Assembly: GCA_903860085.1 (NCBI GenBank)
Contig: CAIOPD010000045.1
Location: 1-5,919 of the forward strand
DNA from: an uncultured Pseudomonadota bacterium
GTDB lineage: Bacteria > Pseudomonadota > Gammaproteobacteria > Burkholderiales > Methylophilaceae
Length of the DNA: 5,919 nucleotides
Direction: 5' to 3'
Shown: in pieces, positions 1 through 5,919 of the stretch
Numbering within the stretch: the stretch's first letter is position 1
Layout: every line of letters starts with the position of its first letter
Translations under genes and position numbers: made by a program
The notes under the pieces: generated by a model
What the model was told of the DNA's origin: nothing
Database searches by the model: none
Seen by the model: the letters and a program-made list of their open reading frames with translations, nothing else

Positions 1-2034
1 ATCCCCAGTGCGAGTCACATGCGTGCCACCACATAGCTCGCGTGAGCTACCGATATCTAGCACACGCACTTCATCGCCGTATTTCTCGCCAAATAACATC
101 ATGGCACCAGTTTTTTGCGCAGACTCTATATCCATCACACGCGCTTGCGTGGCTTGGTTGGTAATAATTTCTGCATTCACGATTTGCTCTACTTTAGCAA
201 TTTCTGCATCCGTCACTGGCACATTATGCACAAAGTCAAAACGGGTTTTCACGGTATCTACCAGTGAGCCTTTTTGCTGTACATGCTCTCCCAATACTTC
301 ACGCAAAGCCTTATGCATGAGATGGGTGGCAGAGTGGTTGCGAATCGTGTTGGCACGGGCTTGTGTATCCACTTTAGCTGCAATTTGATCACCCACTTTT
401 AAGGTGCCGGTACTTTGTACGCCGTGGTGACCAAATACATGCGCTTGGATCTTTTGTGTGTCTTCGACTGCAAAAATGCCATCACTACTGCGTAAGATTC
501 CACAGTCGCCAATTTGACCGCCAGATTCTGCATAGAACGCTGTGGTGTCTAGCACCACTACACCAAGATCACCTTCAGTTAACTGTGTGACAGCGATGCC
601 GTCTTTATATAGCGCCAATACTTGTGCTGTGGTTTCTAAGGTTTCATAACCTTTAAAATCAGTGCCAGCACCACTGTATTCTAAGTTGGTGGCCATTTTA
701 AATTTGCCCGCTGAGCGTGCTTGATCTTTCTGACGGCTCATTGCGGCATTAAAGGCGTCGCTATCAACAGTGACATTGCGCTCACGGCAGATGTCAGCAG
801 TCAGATCTAGCGGAAAGCCATACGTGTCATGCAATTTAAAGGCGGTTTCACCGTTGAAAATCTCTTGGGTATGACTAAGTTCAGCTTCTAATATGGCCAT
901 GCCATTATCGATGGTTTCAAAGAAGCGATCTTCTTCTAGCTTGAGCATCTCCATAATACGCGTTTGATTCGCGACCAGTTCAGGGTAAGCACTTCCCATG
1001 GAGGCCACTAAGTCTGGCACGATTTTGTAGAAGAATGCCGCGCGCGCATTAAGTTTATAACCATGACGGATGGCGCGGCGAATAATCCGGCGGAGTACAT
1101 AGCCGCGACCTTCGCTACTAGGAATGACGCCGTCGGCGATTAAGAAGCTACACGCACGGATATGGTCGGCTAACACTTTGAGTGATGGACTATTTAAATC
1201 GCTACTTCGCGTTTCGCGTGCAGCGGCTTTAATGAGATCTTGAAATAGGTCAATTTCGTAGTTGGCGTGGACATGTTGCAATACTGCAGTGACACGTTCT
1301 AAGCCCATGCCCGTATCGACACTCGGTTTTGGGAGTTTGTGCATTACACCCGCTTCATCGCGGTTGAACTGCATAAATACATTATTCCAAATTTCAATAA
1401 AGCGATCACCGTCTTCATCTGGGCTACCTGGAGGGCCACCGAAATGTTGTGGACCATGATCGTAAAATATTTCGGTACAAGGTCCACAAGGCCCTGTGTC
1501 ACCCATCATCCAAAAGTTATCTGAAGCGTAACGTGCGCCTTTGTTATCGCCGATGCGAATAACACGTTCTGCGGGGACGCCCATGGTTTTAGTCCAGATA
1601 TCGTAGGCTTCATCATCGTCAGCATAGACAGTGACGGTCAATTTATCTTTAGGTAATTTAAATACTTCGGTCAGCAATTCCCAAGCGTAAGCGATCGCTT
1701 CTTCTTTGAAGTAATCGCCAAAACTGAAATTACCCAACATTTCAAAGAAAGTATGGTGGCGGGCGGTGTAGCCTACATTTTCTAAGTCATTATGCTTGCC
1801 ACCGGCGCGTACGCATTTTTGACTAGAGCTGGCGCGTGCATAAGGGCGTTTATCAAAACCTAAAAATACGTCTTTAAACTGATTCATACCCGCATTGGTA
1901 AATAACAGGGTAGGGTCACCTGCTGGGACTAGCGAGCTAGACGGAACAATTTGATGGCCTTTGGAGGCAAAAAAGTCGAGAAACGCTTGGCGAATTTCGT
2001 TGGTGCTGGGGTTGTTACTCAGTTTAATCGTCAT
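1..2034 (-). CDS. alaS: Alanyl-tRNA synthetase (AlaRS), 3' end cut off by the window
   Basis: This class II enzyme charges tRNA(Ala) with alanine in the cytoplasm and edits misacylated Ser- and Gly-tRNA(Ala). The frame is open for 678 codons from the ATG to the window edge; the family is usually about 870-880 residues, so roughly the last 200 (the C-Ala/DHHA1 oligomerisation domain) lie outside. The N-terminus runs into the classical NEIRQAFLDFF start, about five residues longer than in E. coli. Visible landmarks are RHHTFFEMLGNFSFGDY (92-108, catalytic core), CGPC (183-186), GMGLER (242-247, class II motif 3 region), GRGYVLRRIIRRAIRHG (309-325), FYAESGGQIGD (500-510), and the zinc ligands of the editing site, HSATH (H567, H571) and CGGTH (C668, H672). 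No residue appears missing and no frameshift was found on reading nearly all codons. It lies 31 bases after recX. The start has no Shine-Dalgarno sequence but an A-rich leader, so translation may depend on coupling or on ribosomal protein S1. Confidence 0.97.
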   Translation of the reverse strand, partial: MTIKLSNNPSTNEIRQAFLDFFASKGHQIVPSSSLVPAGDPTLLFTNAGMNQFKDVFLGFDKRPYARASSSQKCVRAGGKHNDLENVGYTARHHTFFEMLGNFSFGDYFKEEAIAYAWELLTEVFKLPKDKLTVTVYADDDEAYDIWTKTMGVPAERVIRIGDNKGARYASDNFWMMGDTGPCGPCTEIFYDHGPQHFGGPPGSPDEDGDRFIEIWNNVFMQFNRDEAGVMHKLPKPSVDTGMGLERVTAVLQHVHANYEIDLFQDLIKAAARETRSSDLNSPSLKVLADHIRACSFLIADGVIPSSEGRGYVLRRIIRRAIRHGYKLNARAAFFYKIVPDLVASMGSAYPELVANQTRIMEMLKLEEDRFFETIDNGMAILEAELSHTQEIFNGETAFKLHDTYGFPLDLTADICRERNVTVDSDAFNAAMSRQKDQARSAGKFKMATNLEYSGAGTDFKGYETLETTAQVLALYKDGIAVTQLTEGDLGVVVLDTTAFYAESGGQIGDCGILRSSDGIFAVEDTQKIQAHVFGHHGVQSTGTLKVGDQIAAKVDTQARANTIRNHSATHLMHKALREVLGEHVQQKGSLVDTVKTRFDFVHNVPVTDAEIAKVEQIVNAEIITNQATQARVMDIESAQKTGAMMLFGEKYGDEVRVLDIGSSRELCGGTHVTRTGD

Positions 2035-2065
2035 TTTTTTTAGTTTTAGCGAATACAGCTTTAGC

Positions 2066-2494
2066 TTACTCGCCCTTAGTTTGGCTTAAAACCTGTTTAA
2101 TAATATCAAAACCAAAACCGCGGCTTTGTAAAAATCTAGCGTGCTTGGCCCACTCTTCCCGAGTGGCCGGACTGTCTTTAAATTTCTTGCGCCAAACTTC
2201 ACGCGCGTTATCAAGTTCACTTACTTTAATCTGGCTAACCGCAACTGCAATCAGATCGTCAGCAATGCCTTTTTCACGGAGTTCGTTGGCTACACGCGCA
2301 CTGCCAAATTTTGCTTTGCGTGCATGCACCAACTGTTCAGTAAACCGCGCATCAGACAACCAACCGCGAGTTCTAAAATCATCCAACAATGCGCCGATGT
2401 CGTCATCCTCTTCGGCAAAGCTTTTAAGTTTTTGACCTAGCTCAGCGTAAGAATACTCACGCTTCGCTAAATAATCGAGCGCACGCTGGCGCAA
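2066..2494 (-). CDS. recX: RecX, regulator of RecA filaments (start codon uncertain)
   Basis: RecX binds RecA-ssDNA filaments, blocks their extension and inhibits RecA ATPase and LexA co-cleavage. The small, charged, helical protein shows the family pattern of three-helix repeats: an opening RQRALDYLAKREYSYAELGQKL (residues 2 onward), a central RGWLSDARFTEQLVHARKAKFG (43 onward) and a closing RFLQSRGFGFDIIKQVL (120-136). Position directly after recA is typical. The coordinates given start at a TTG at 2494, giving 142 residues, but that codon has no Shine-Dalgarno sequence. In frame upstream the reading continues through SPAKSL to an ATT at 2515, which has AAGG seven bases before it and would give 149 residues; the family's usual S-L-R-x-R-A-L start fits this longer form. 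No ATG or GTG exists before the in-frame stop at 2531-2533. No terminator hairpin separates it from recA. RecX identity is confident; the exact start is not. Confidence 0.92.
   Translation of the reverse strand: MRQRALDYLAKREYSYAELGQKLKSFAEEDDDIGALLDDFRTRGWLSDARFTEQLVHARKAKFGSARVANELREKGIADDLIAVAVSQIKVSELDNAREVWRKKFKDSPATREEWAKHARFLQSRGFGFDIIKQVLSQTKGE
2100..2108 (-). promoter_or_regulatory. Weak candidate extended -10 promoter for alaS
   Basis: On the minus strand, inside the 3' end of recX, TGATATTAT matches the extended -10 form TGnTATAAT with one mismatch in the hexamer. A TTTACA (-35-like, 2132 to 2127) lies upstream, but its 21-base spacer is too long for it to count as a normal partner. 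Transcription would start near 2093, leaving a leader of about 60 bases before the alaS ATG. AT-rich coding sequence gives such matches by chance, so this is only a suggestion. Confidence 0.2.
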
Positions 2495-2522
2495 ACTTTT
2501 GGCTGGGCTGTAAATGAGATTA

Positions 2523-2526
2523 CCTT
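2523..2526 (-). promoter_or_regulatory. Candidate recX ribosome-binding site pointing to an ATT start
   Basis: On the minus strand AAGG (2526 to 2523) is followed by a seven-base spacer TAATCTC and then ATT at 2515-2513, in frame with recX. This is normal spacing for initiation. The alternative TTG at 2494 is preceded by CCAGCCAAAAGT, which contains no Shine-Dalgarno match. The site therefore favours the rare ATT start known from genes such as infC, but only protein-level data could settle it. Confidence 0.4.
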
Positions 2527-2545
2527 GCGTTTAAATGCGTGCTGA

Positions 2546-3574
2546 CTAATCTTCCTCAGGACGTGCAGTTGGCATGGCTTCACTCACCGCTTTTAAGTTG
2601 GCACGAATTTTCGCGTCAATTTCATCCGCGACTTCAGGATGCGCTTTGAGGTATTCGCGTGCATTGTCTTTACCTTGACCAATTTTTTCGCCGTTGTAGC
2701 TATACCAAGAGCCAGCTTTTTCAACGAGTTTTAAATCAGAACCTAGTTCAATAATCTCGCCTTCACGTGAAATGCCTTCGCCATACAAGATATCAAATTC
2801 TGCTTGTTTGAACGGAGGCGCCACTTTGTTTTTAATGACTTTAACGCGTGTCTCACTGCCAACGACTTCGTCACCTTTTTTGATGGCGCCAGTACGGCGA
2901 ATATCTAAGCGCACTGAAGCGTAGAATTTAAGTGCATTACCACCGGTAGTCGTTTCTGGGTTACCGAACATGACGCCGATTTTCATACGGATTTGGTTAA
3001 TAAAGATCACCAATGTATTCGTGCGTTTGATATTACCAGTCAGCTTACGTAAAGCTTGGCTCATTAAGCGTGCTTGCAAGCCCATATGACTGTCGCCCAT
3101 TTCACCTTCAATTTCAGCGCGCGGGGTTAAAGCGGCAACAGAGTCAATCACCACAATATCGACTGATCCTGAACGCACCAACATATCGACAATTTCAAGT
3201 GCTTGCTCACCAGTGTCTGGCTGTGAAATTAAAAGGTCTGGCACGTTCACACCAAGCTTTGCTGCATATTGTGGGTCTAACGCATGCTCAGCATCGATAA
3301 AAGCGGCTACACCGCCGGCTTTTTGCATTTGTGCAATCACTGAAAGTGTTAGCGTCGTTTTACCTGATGATTCTGGGCCGTAGATTTCAACTACGCGGCC
3401 GCGTGGCAAGCCGCCGATGCCTAGGGCAATATCAAGGCCTAAAGAGCCCGTTGAAACGGACTGTATATCTTCGCCTATGTTGCTGTCTCCCATACGCATA
3501 ATGGAGCCCTTGCCAAACTGCTTTTCAATCTGCGCTAATGCCGCGGCAAGTGCCTTGCTTTTGTTATCATCCAT
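2546..3574 (-). CDS. recA: RecA recombinase
   Basis: RecA forms ATP-dependent filaments on single-stranded DNA, catalyses strand exchange and activates LexA self-cleavage. The 342-residue protein is full length. Visible elements are Walker A GPESSGKT (66-73, with K72 and T73), the catalytic glutamate E96 in IDAEHALD, Walker B VVIDS (141-145, D144), DNA-binding loop L1 around EGEMGDSHMGLQAR (156-169), Q194 followed by loop L2 (about 195-210), the family signature ALKFYASVR (214-222), and a C-terminal domain ending in an acidic PEED tail. All key residues are present. The ATG start has AAAGG (3588 to 3584) nine bases before it. It lies 38 bases after pncC and upstream of recX. No LexA-type CTGT-N8-ACAG operator is seen in the gap or in the adjoining end of pncC, so control may be by read-through or a nearby promoter. 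Identity is certain. Confidence 0.99.
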   Translation of the reverse strand: MDDNKSKALAAALAQIEKQFGKGSIMRMGDSNIGEDIQSVSTGSLGLDIALGIGGLPRGRVVEIYGPESSGKTTLTLSVIAQMQKAGGVAAFIDAEHALDPQYAAKLGVNVPDLLISQPDTGEQALEIVDMLVRSGSVDIVVIDSVAALTPRAEIEGEMGDSHMGLQARLMSQALRKLTGNIKRTNTLVIFINQIRMKIGVMFGNPETTTGGNALKFYASVRLDIRRTGAIKKGDEVVGSETRVKVIKNKVAPPFKQAEFDILYGEGISREGEIIELGSDLKLVEKAGSWYSYNGEKIGQGKDNAREYLKAHPEVADEIDAKIRANLKAVSEAMPTARPEED

Positions 3575-3612
3575 ATGGTTTTGCCTTTGAGTTTTCTGAT
3601 TAATTTCTAACC

Positions 3613-4146
3613 CTAATTATTCCATAAATCTAGGCTTAAAGTAAGCGTAATTAGTGTTTCTAAGGCATGAATAACCGACTGTTGACGAACGGCATCGCGA
3701 TTCCCAGCAAAGTGCATGGTTTGGGAAATTGTTTGCTGCGTATTCTCTTGATTGGCTGATCGATTTGGGTAGCTAAAACCAAAACAAACTGTGCCCACAG
3801 GCTTACCCGGCATGCCACCATCAGGTCCAGCAATACCAGTAATCGCCACAGCCATTTGCGCATGGCTATGTAAGCATGCGCCTTGCGCCATTTCAGTTGC
3901 CACTTCTTGGCTAACTGCGCCAAAGTCGATTAACGTTTGCGCGTTAACCCCCAACATTTCTTGTTTGGCAACGTTGCTATAAGTGACAAACCCACGTTCA
4001 AACCAAACTGAACTGCCGGCAATCGCTGTGACATATTGCGCCAACATGCCGCCGGTACAAGATTCAGCCACGGCCAACATTAATTTGCGCGCTTGCAGGG
4101 CCTGCCCTAGGCCTTTAGATAGCGCTAATAGTTTGTCGTTATCCAC
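3613..4146 (-). CDS. pncC: Nicotinamide-nucleotide amidohydrolase PncC (stand-alone CinA C-terminal domain)
   Basis: This family deamidates nicotinamide mononucleotide to nicotinate mononucleotide, returning the NMN released by NAD-dependent DNA ligase to the NAD pool; it acts in the cytoplasm. The 177-residue protein is the single CinA C-terminal domain and lacks the N-terminal MoCF-like domain of full CinA. Family motifs are AESCTGG (27-33, with the presumed catalytic Ser29), TYSNVAKQ (55-62) and GIAGPDGGMPGKPVGTV (104-120). The start is a GTG at 4146: AGAGG (4158 to 4154) lies seven bases before it, and the nearby ATG at 4148 is in the pgpA frame. The gene overlaps the end of pgpA by 22 bases, so translation is probably coupled, and it precedes recA by 38 bases. 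Many databases call it cinA, or ygaD for the similar protein next to recA in E. coli. The enzyme activity is assigned by family, not shown here. Confidence 0.93.
   Translation of the reverse strand: MDNDKLLALSKGLGQALQARKLMLAVAESCTGGMLAQYVTAIAGSSVWFERGFVTYSNVAKQEMLGVNAQTLIDFGAVSQEVATEMAQGACLHSHAQMAVAITGIAGPDGGMPGKPVGTVCFGFSYPNRSANQENTQQTISQTMHFAGNRDAVRQQSVIHALETLITLTLSLDLWNN
3616..3624 (-). promoter_or_regulatory. Weak candidate extended -10 promoter for recA
   Basis: At the very end of pncC the minus strand reads TGGAATAAT, an extended -10 (TGn) with a hexamer AATAAT that differs from TATAAT at one base. It would start transcription near 3609, about 35 bases before the recA ATG. The hexamer 17 bases upstream (TTACTT, 3644 to 3639) is a poor -35. 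recA is usually strongly expressed, so a dedicated promoter here is plausible, but the match is weak and overlaps coding sequence. Confidence 0.25.
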
Positions 4147-4622
4147 ATGAGTACCTCTAGAGAAATGATGGCGTAAATCGCTGCGAGTAAATCGTCAAAC
4201 ATGACACCGAAGCCATTTTTAAGTTTGGCATCACATTGTCGAATTGGGTACGGCTTCCAAATATCAAATAAGCGAAATAGTAAAAATGCCGTGAGCCACC
4301 ATGGCCATTCTACTGGGCTAAAAGTCAGTACGAGCAACATGGCTACAATCTCATCCCAGACGATCCCGCCATGGTCCACCACCCCTAGAGCCTTGCCCGT
4401 AATGGTGCAAATGGGGATGCCTATTAGAAATAGACCTGCGATGACTGCCCACTGGATAGGGAGGGGTAATGCAAGGCTCATCCAAGCGAGCGGGAATGCA
4501 GCTAAGGTTCCGAATGTTCCAGGTGCAATTTTAGCTAAACCACTCCCAAAACCGAGTCCTAGAAAATGGGCAGGATGCTGCAATAAAAACTGCAGATTGG
4601 GTGTTTTAGCTGAAGTGGTCAA
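4125..4622 (-). CDS. pgpA: Phosphatidylglycerophosphatase A
   Basis: PgpA is an inner-membrane enzyme that removes phosphate from phosphatidylglycerophosphate to give phosphatidylglycerol. The 165-residue protein has the expected length and motifs: GLGFGSGLAKIAPGTFGTL (22-40), an acidic GGIVWDE (85-91) probably involved in metal binding, RLFDIWKPYPI (117-127) and NGFGVMFDDLLAAIY (136-150). Hydrophobic stretches around 40-55, 57-75, 91-102, 107-118 and 145-160 suit a multi-pass membrane protein. The start is a TTG at 4622, with AAAGGA eight bases upstream inside the end of thiL; no ATG lies near this point in frame. It overlaps thiL by 17 bases and pncC by 22, so it sits in the middle of a coupled cluster. 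The thiL-pgpA pairing is widespread in proteobacteria. Identity is confident. Confidence 0.95.
   Translation of the reverse strand: MTTSAKTPNLQFLLQHPAHFLGLGFGSGLAKIAPGTFGTLAAFPLAWMSLALPLPIQWAVIAGLFLIGIPICTITGKALGVVDHGGIVWDEIVAMLLVLTFSPVEWPWWLTAFLLFRLFDIWKPYPIRQCDAKLKNGFGVMFDDLLAAIYAIISLEVLMWITTNY
4154..4158 (-). promoter_or_regulatory. Ribosome-binding site fixing the GTG start of pncC
   Basis: AGAGG on the minus strand, within the last codons of pgpA, lies seven bases before the GTG at 4146. The ATG two bases upstream of this GTG belongs to the pgpA frame and cannot start pncC. This supports GTG as the true start and makes coupling to pgpA translation likely. Confidence 0.7.
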
Positions 4623-5565
4623 AACCAGTTTCCTTTAATTCTACAATTTCATGATGCATACCATGGACGACAATGCCAGTGCCTGCTGAAATCTCACCAA
4701 TTAAGGTTAATGGCAAATTGAGTTGTGTGCTTAATTGAAGAATTTTAGCGCGTTTCGTCGCGGCCGCAGTGAAGCATAGTTCGTAATCATCGCCACCAGC
4801 TAATACTATTTTTAATTGCTGTGGATCACGCAAGTCGTTCACAAATACGTCACTTTGCGTATGCGGGATTAAACTCAATTCCAAGGTGGCGCCCACTGTT
4901 GACGCCTCTAAAATATGACCTAAATCGGCCAGCAATCCATCGGAAATATCAATAGCACTGTGGGCGATATCGCGCAGGGCTAAGCCCAATTTGACTCTAG
5001 GTTGCGGGGTATGTAGTGCAGTAGCGCACGATGCTAATAAGCTTTCTGGCAAGACTAGTTGGCCTTGCAGGTGCGCTAAGGCCAATGCTGCATCACCTAG
5101 TCGCCCAGACACCCAAATATCATCCCCTAATTGAGCGCCGCTACGTTGTAGTGCTTTGCCTTTAGGCAGTTCACCCATGATTTGCACGCTAATTGTTAAA
5201 GGGCCGCGCGTGGTGTCGCCACCAATTAAATCCACATGAAATGCTTGTGCACAGGCAAAAAATCCAGCGGAAAATTGCGCAAGCCATGCTACGTCGTTAT
5301 TCGGTAGGGCAATTGCTAGCGTTGCCCACTTGGGATTAGCGCCCATGGCTGCCATGTCGGAAATATTGACTGCCAGTGATTTCCAGCCAATCGCATAAGG
5401 GTCAGCATCGGCAAAAAAGTGGGTGCCAGAGACCAGCATATCGGCAGAAATGGCAATCTGCATTCCCGCGCCGATGGAAATTAAGGCCGCATCATCGCCA
5501 ATCCCCAAGTCGGTATTTTGGGTGGTGCGGGTGAAGTGCTGACGGATTAAATCAAATTCTGACAT
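4606..5565 (-). CDS. thiL: Thiamine-monophosphate kinase
   Basis: ThiL phosphorylates thiamine monophosphate with ATP to give thiamine pyrophosphate, the last step of the pathway, in the cytoplasm. The 319-residue protein is full length for this PurM/AIR-synthase-like family. Motifs seen are GIGDDAA (21-27, Mg/ATP-binding aspartates), SADMLVSGTHF (40-50), VNISDMAAMGA (66-76), GGDTTRG (115-121), the second-domain DISDGLLADLGHI (206-218) and AGGDDYELCF (256-265). No key residue appears lost. The ATG is six bases after the mog stop codon and has no clear Shine-Dalgarno sequence, so it is probably translated by ribosomes that have just ended mog. Its last 17 bases overlap pgpA and carry the pgpA ribosome-binding site. 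Confidence 0.97.
   Translation of the reverse strand: MSEFDLIRQHFTRTTQNTDLGIGDDAALISIGAGMQIAISADMLVSGTHFFADADPYAIGWKSLAVNISDMAAMGANPKWATLAIALPNNDVAWLAQFSAGFFACAQAFHVDLIGGDTTRGPLTISVQIMGELPKGKALQRSGAQLGDDIWVSGRLGDAALALAHLQGQLVLPESLLASCATALHTPQPRVKLGLALRDIAHSAIDISDGLLADLGHILEASTVGATLELSLIPHTQSDVFVNDLRDPQQLKIVLAGGDDYELCFTAAATKRAKILQLSTQLNLPLTLIGEISAGTGIVVHGMHHEIVELKETGFDHFS
4631..4636 (-). promoter_or_regulatory. Ribosome-binding site fixing the TTG start of pgpA
   Basis: AAAGGA on the minus strand lies within the last thiL codons, eight bases before the TTG at 4622. It is the strongest Shine-Dalgarno match in the window and supports the TTG as the real start, with translation coupled to thiL. 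Confidence 0.75.
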
Positions 5566-5571
5566 AGAAGT

Positions 5572-5919
5572 TTAGGCAGGCTTAGTTTCGGCAGGTTGTG
5601 GTGAGGCAGATTTTGGTCTAAATGCTTTGACGATGTGCTCATGCGTTTCTATAAAGGGCGCGCCGATTAAGTCTAGGCAATATGGCACAGCAGCAAATAT
5701 GCCATGGACAACAATTGCGCCAGTGGCATCTTTTAACCCTTCTAAGGTTTGAGCAATAGCTTTGGGTTGGCCGGGCAAGTTGATAATTAAACACTGCTTA
5801 CGAATTACAGCCACTTGTCTAGATAAAATTGCAGTGGGTACGAAGTTCAAACTAATCTGGCGCATCTGCTCACCGAAGCCGGGCATTACTCGGTCGGCTA
5901 CGGCTAAAGTGGCTTCAGG
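5572..5919 (-). CDS. mog: Molybdopterin adenylyltransferase Mog, 5' end cut off by the window
   Basis: Mog (MogA) adenylylates molybdopterin before molybdate insertion in molybdenum cofactor synthesis. The frame is open from the right edge, so the true start is outside; 115 C-terminal residues are visible of about 190-200 expected. The sequence enters at PEATLAVADRVMPGFGEQMR (visible residues 1-20) and continues through AILSRQVAVIRKQCLIINL, LPGQPKAI (48-55) and VVHGIFAAVPYCLDLI, a series typical of Mog rather than the related MoaB. An ATG within it (5886) is internal to the conserved domain and should not be taken as the start. The tail after FRPKSA is a short P/A/E/K-rich extension of no known role. 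It lies six bases before thiL and appears to be the earliest visible gene of the cluster. Confidence 0.93.
   Translation of the reverse strand, partial: PEATLAVADRVMPGFGEQMRQISLNFVPTAILSRQVAVIRKQCLIINLPGQPKAIAQTLEGLKDATGAIVVHGIFAAVPYCLDLIGAPFIETHEHIVKAFRPKSASPQPAETKPA

Noticed and set aside
8..388. Plus-strand open frame opposite alaS
   Set aside because: It is antisense to the conserved editing domain of alaS, resembles no known protein, and is low-complexity in the S/T/A-rich manner of shadow frames.
1691..1698. GCGATCGC octamer as a repeated genomic element (HIP1-like)
   Set aside because: I saw only one copy, inside alaS coding sequence; no repetition in the window.
2034..2068. AGCTAAAGCT and an A/T-run after recX as a possible terminator
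   Set aside because: The arms leave a two-base loop, the run on the transcribed strand is A rather than T, and the ATG of alaS follows directly.
2494..2548. Possible terminator between recA and recX (GCATTTAAACGC near-palindrome)
   Set aside because: It is a short imperfect AT-centred palindrome with no GC-rich stem and no following T-run, so it does not resemble an intrinsic terminator.
3789..3800. CTGT-GCCC-ACAG palindrome resembling a LexA box
   Set aside because: The half-sites are four bases apart rather than eight, and it lies well inside pncC coding sequence, encoding conserved residues (PVGTVC).
4201..4638. Plus-strand open frame opposite pgpA
   Set aside because: The minus-strand pgpA has all family motifs across this stretch; the opposite frame shows none and is a shadow.
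5572..5886. A 104-residue gene starting at the ATG at 5886
   Set aside because: The frame stays open to the window edge and the upstream codons continue the conserved Mog sequence, so this ATG is internal.

Overview
This is an ordinary chromosomal housekeeping segment from a Gram-negative bacterium, most likely a betaproteobacterium. The evidence is the RecA sequence (a 342-residue proteobacterial type), the Mog, ThiL and AlaRS sequences, and the gene order recA-recX-alaS. A relative of the methylotrophic Methylophilaceae is a reasonable guess, based on the AT-leaning codon use and the gene order, but the sequence does not prove it. There is no mobile element, CRISPR array, tRNA or rRNA, and no intergenic gap exceeds about 50 bases.

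All seven genes lie on the minus strand and read from the right edge to the left edge: mog (5' end cut by the window), thiL, pgpA, pncC (the CinA C-terminal-domain amidase), recA, recX and alaS (3' end cut by the window). The first four are packed with a 6-base gap (mog/thiL), a 17-base overlap (thiL/pgpA) and a 22-base overlap (pgpA/pncC), so they look like one translationally coupled operon. recA follows after 38 bases, recX after 51 (or 30 if an ATT start is used), and alaS after 31. No intrinsic terminator is visible between any pair, so read-through of the whole set is possible. Weak extended -10 elements just before recA and alaS could give these two genes their own transcription.

Functionally the set covers cofactor synthesis (molybdenum cofactor adenylylation by Mog, thiamine pyrophosphate by ThiL), phosphatidylglycerol synthesis (PgpA), salvage of nicotinamide mononucleotide (PncC), homologous recombination and its modulator (RecA, RecX), and tRNA charging (AlaRS). 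PncC beside RecA makes sense because NAD-dependent DNA ligase releases NMN during repair, although that link is inference.

The points most worth checking are translational and regulatory. recX has no ATG start and its best ribosome-binding site points to an ATT codon. Three genes in a row before or after recA use non-ATG starts. No LexA box is visible before recA. alaS begins directly after a run of A with no Shine-Dalgarno sequence. I found no new biological system here.
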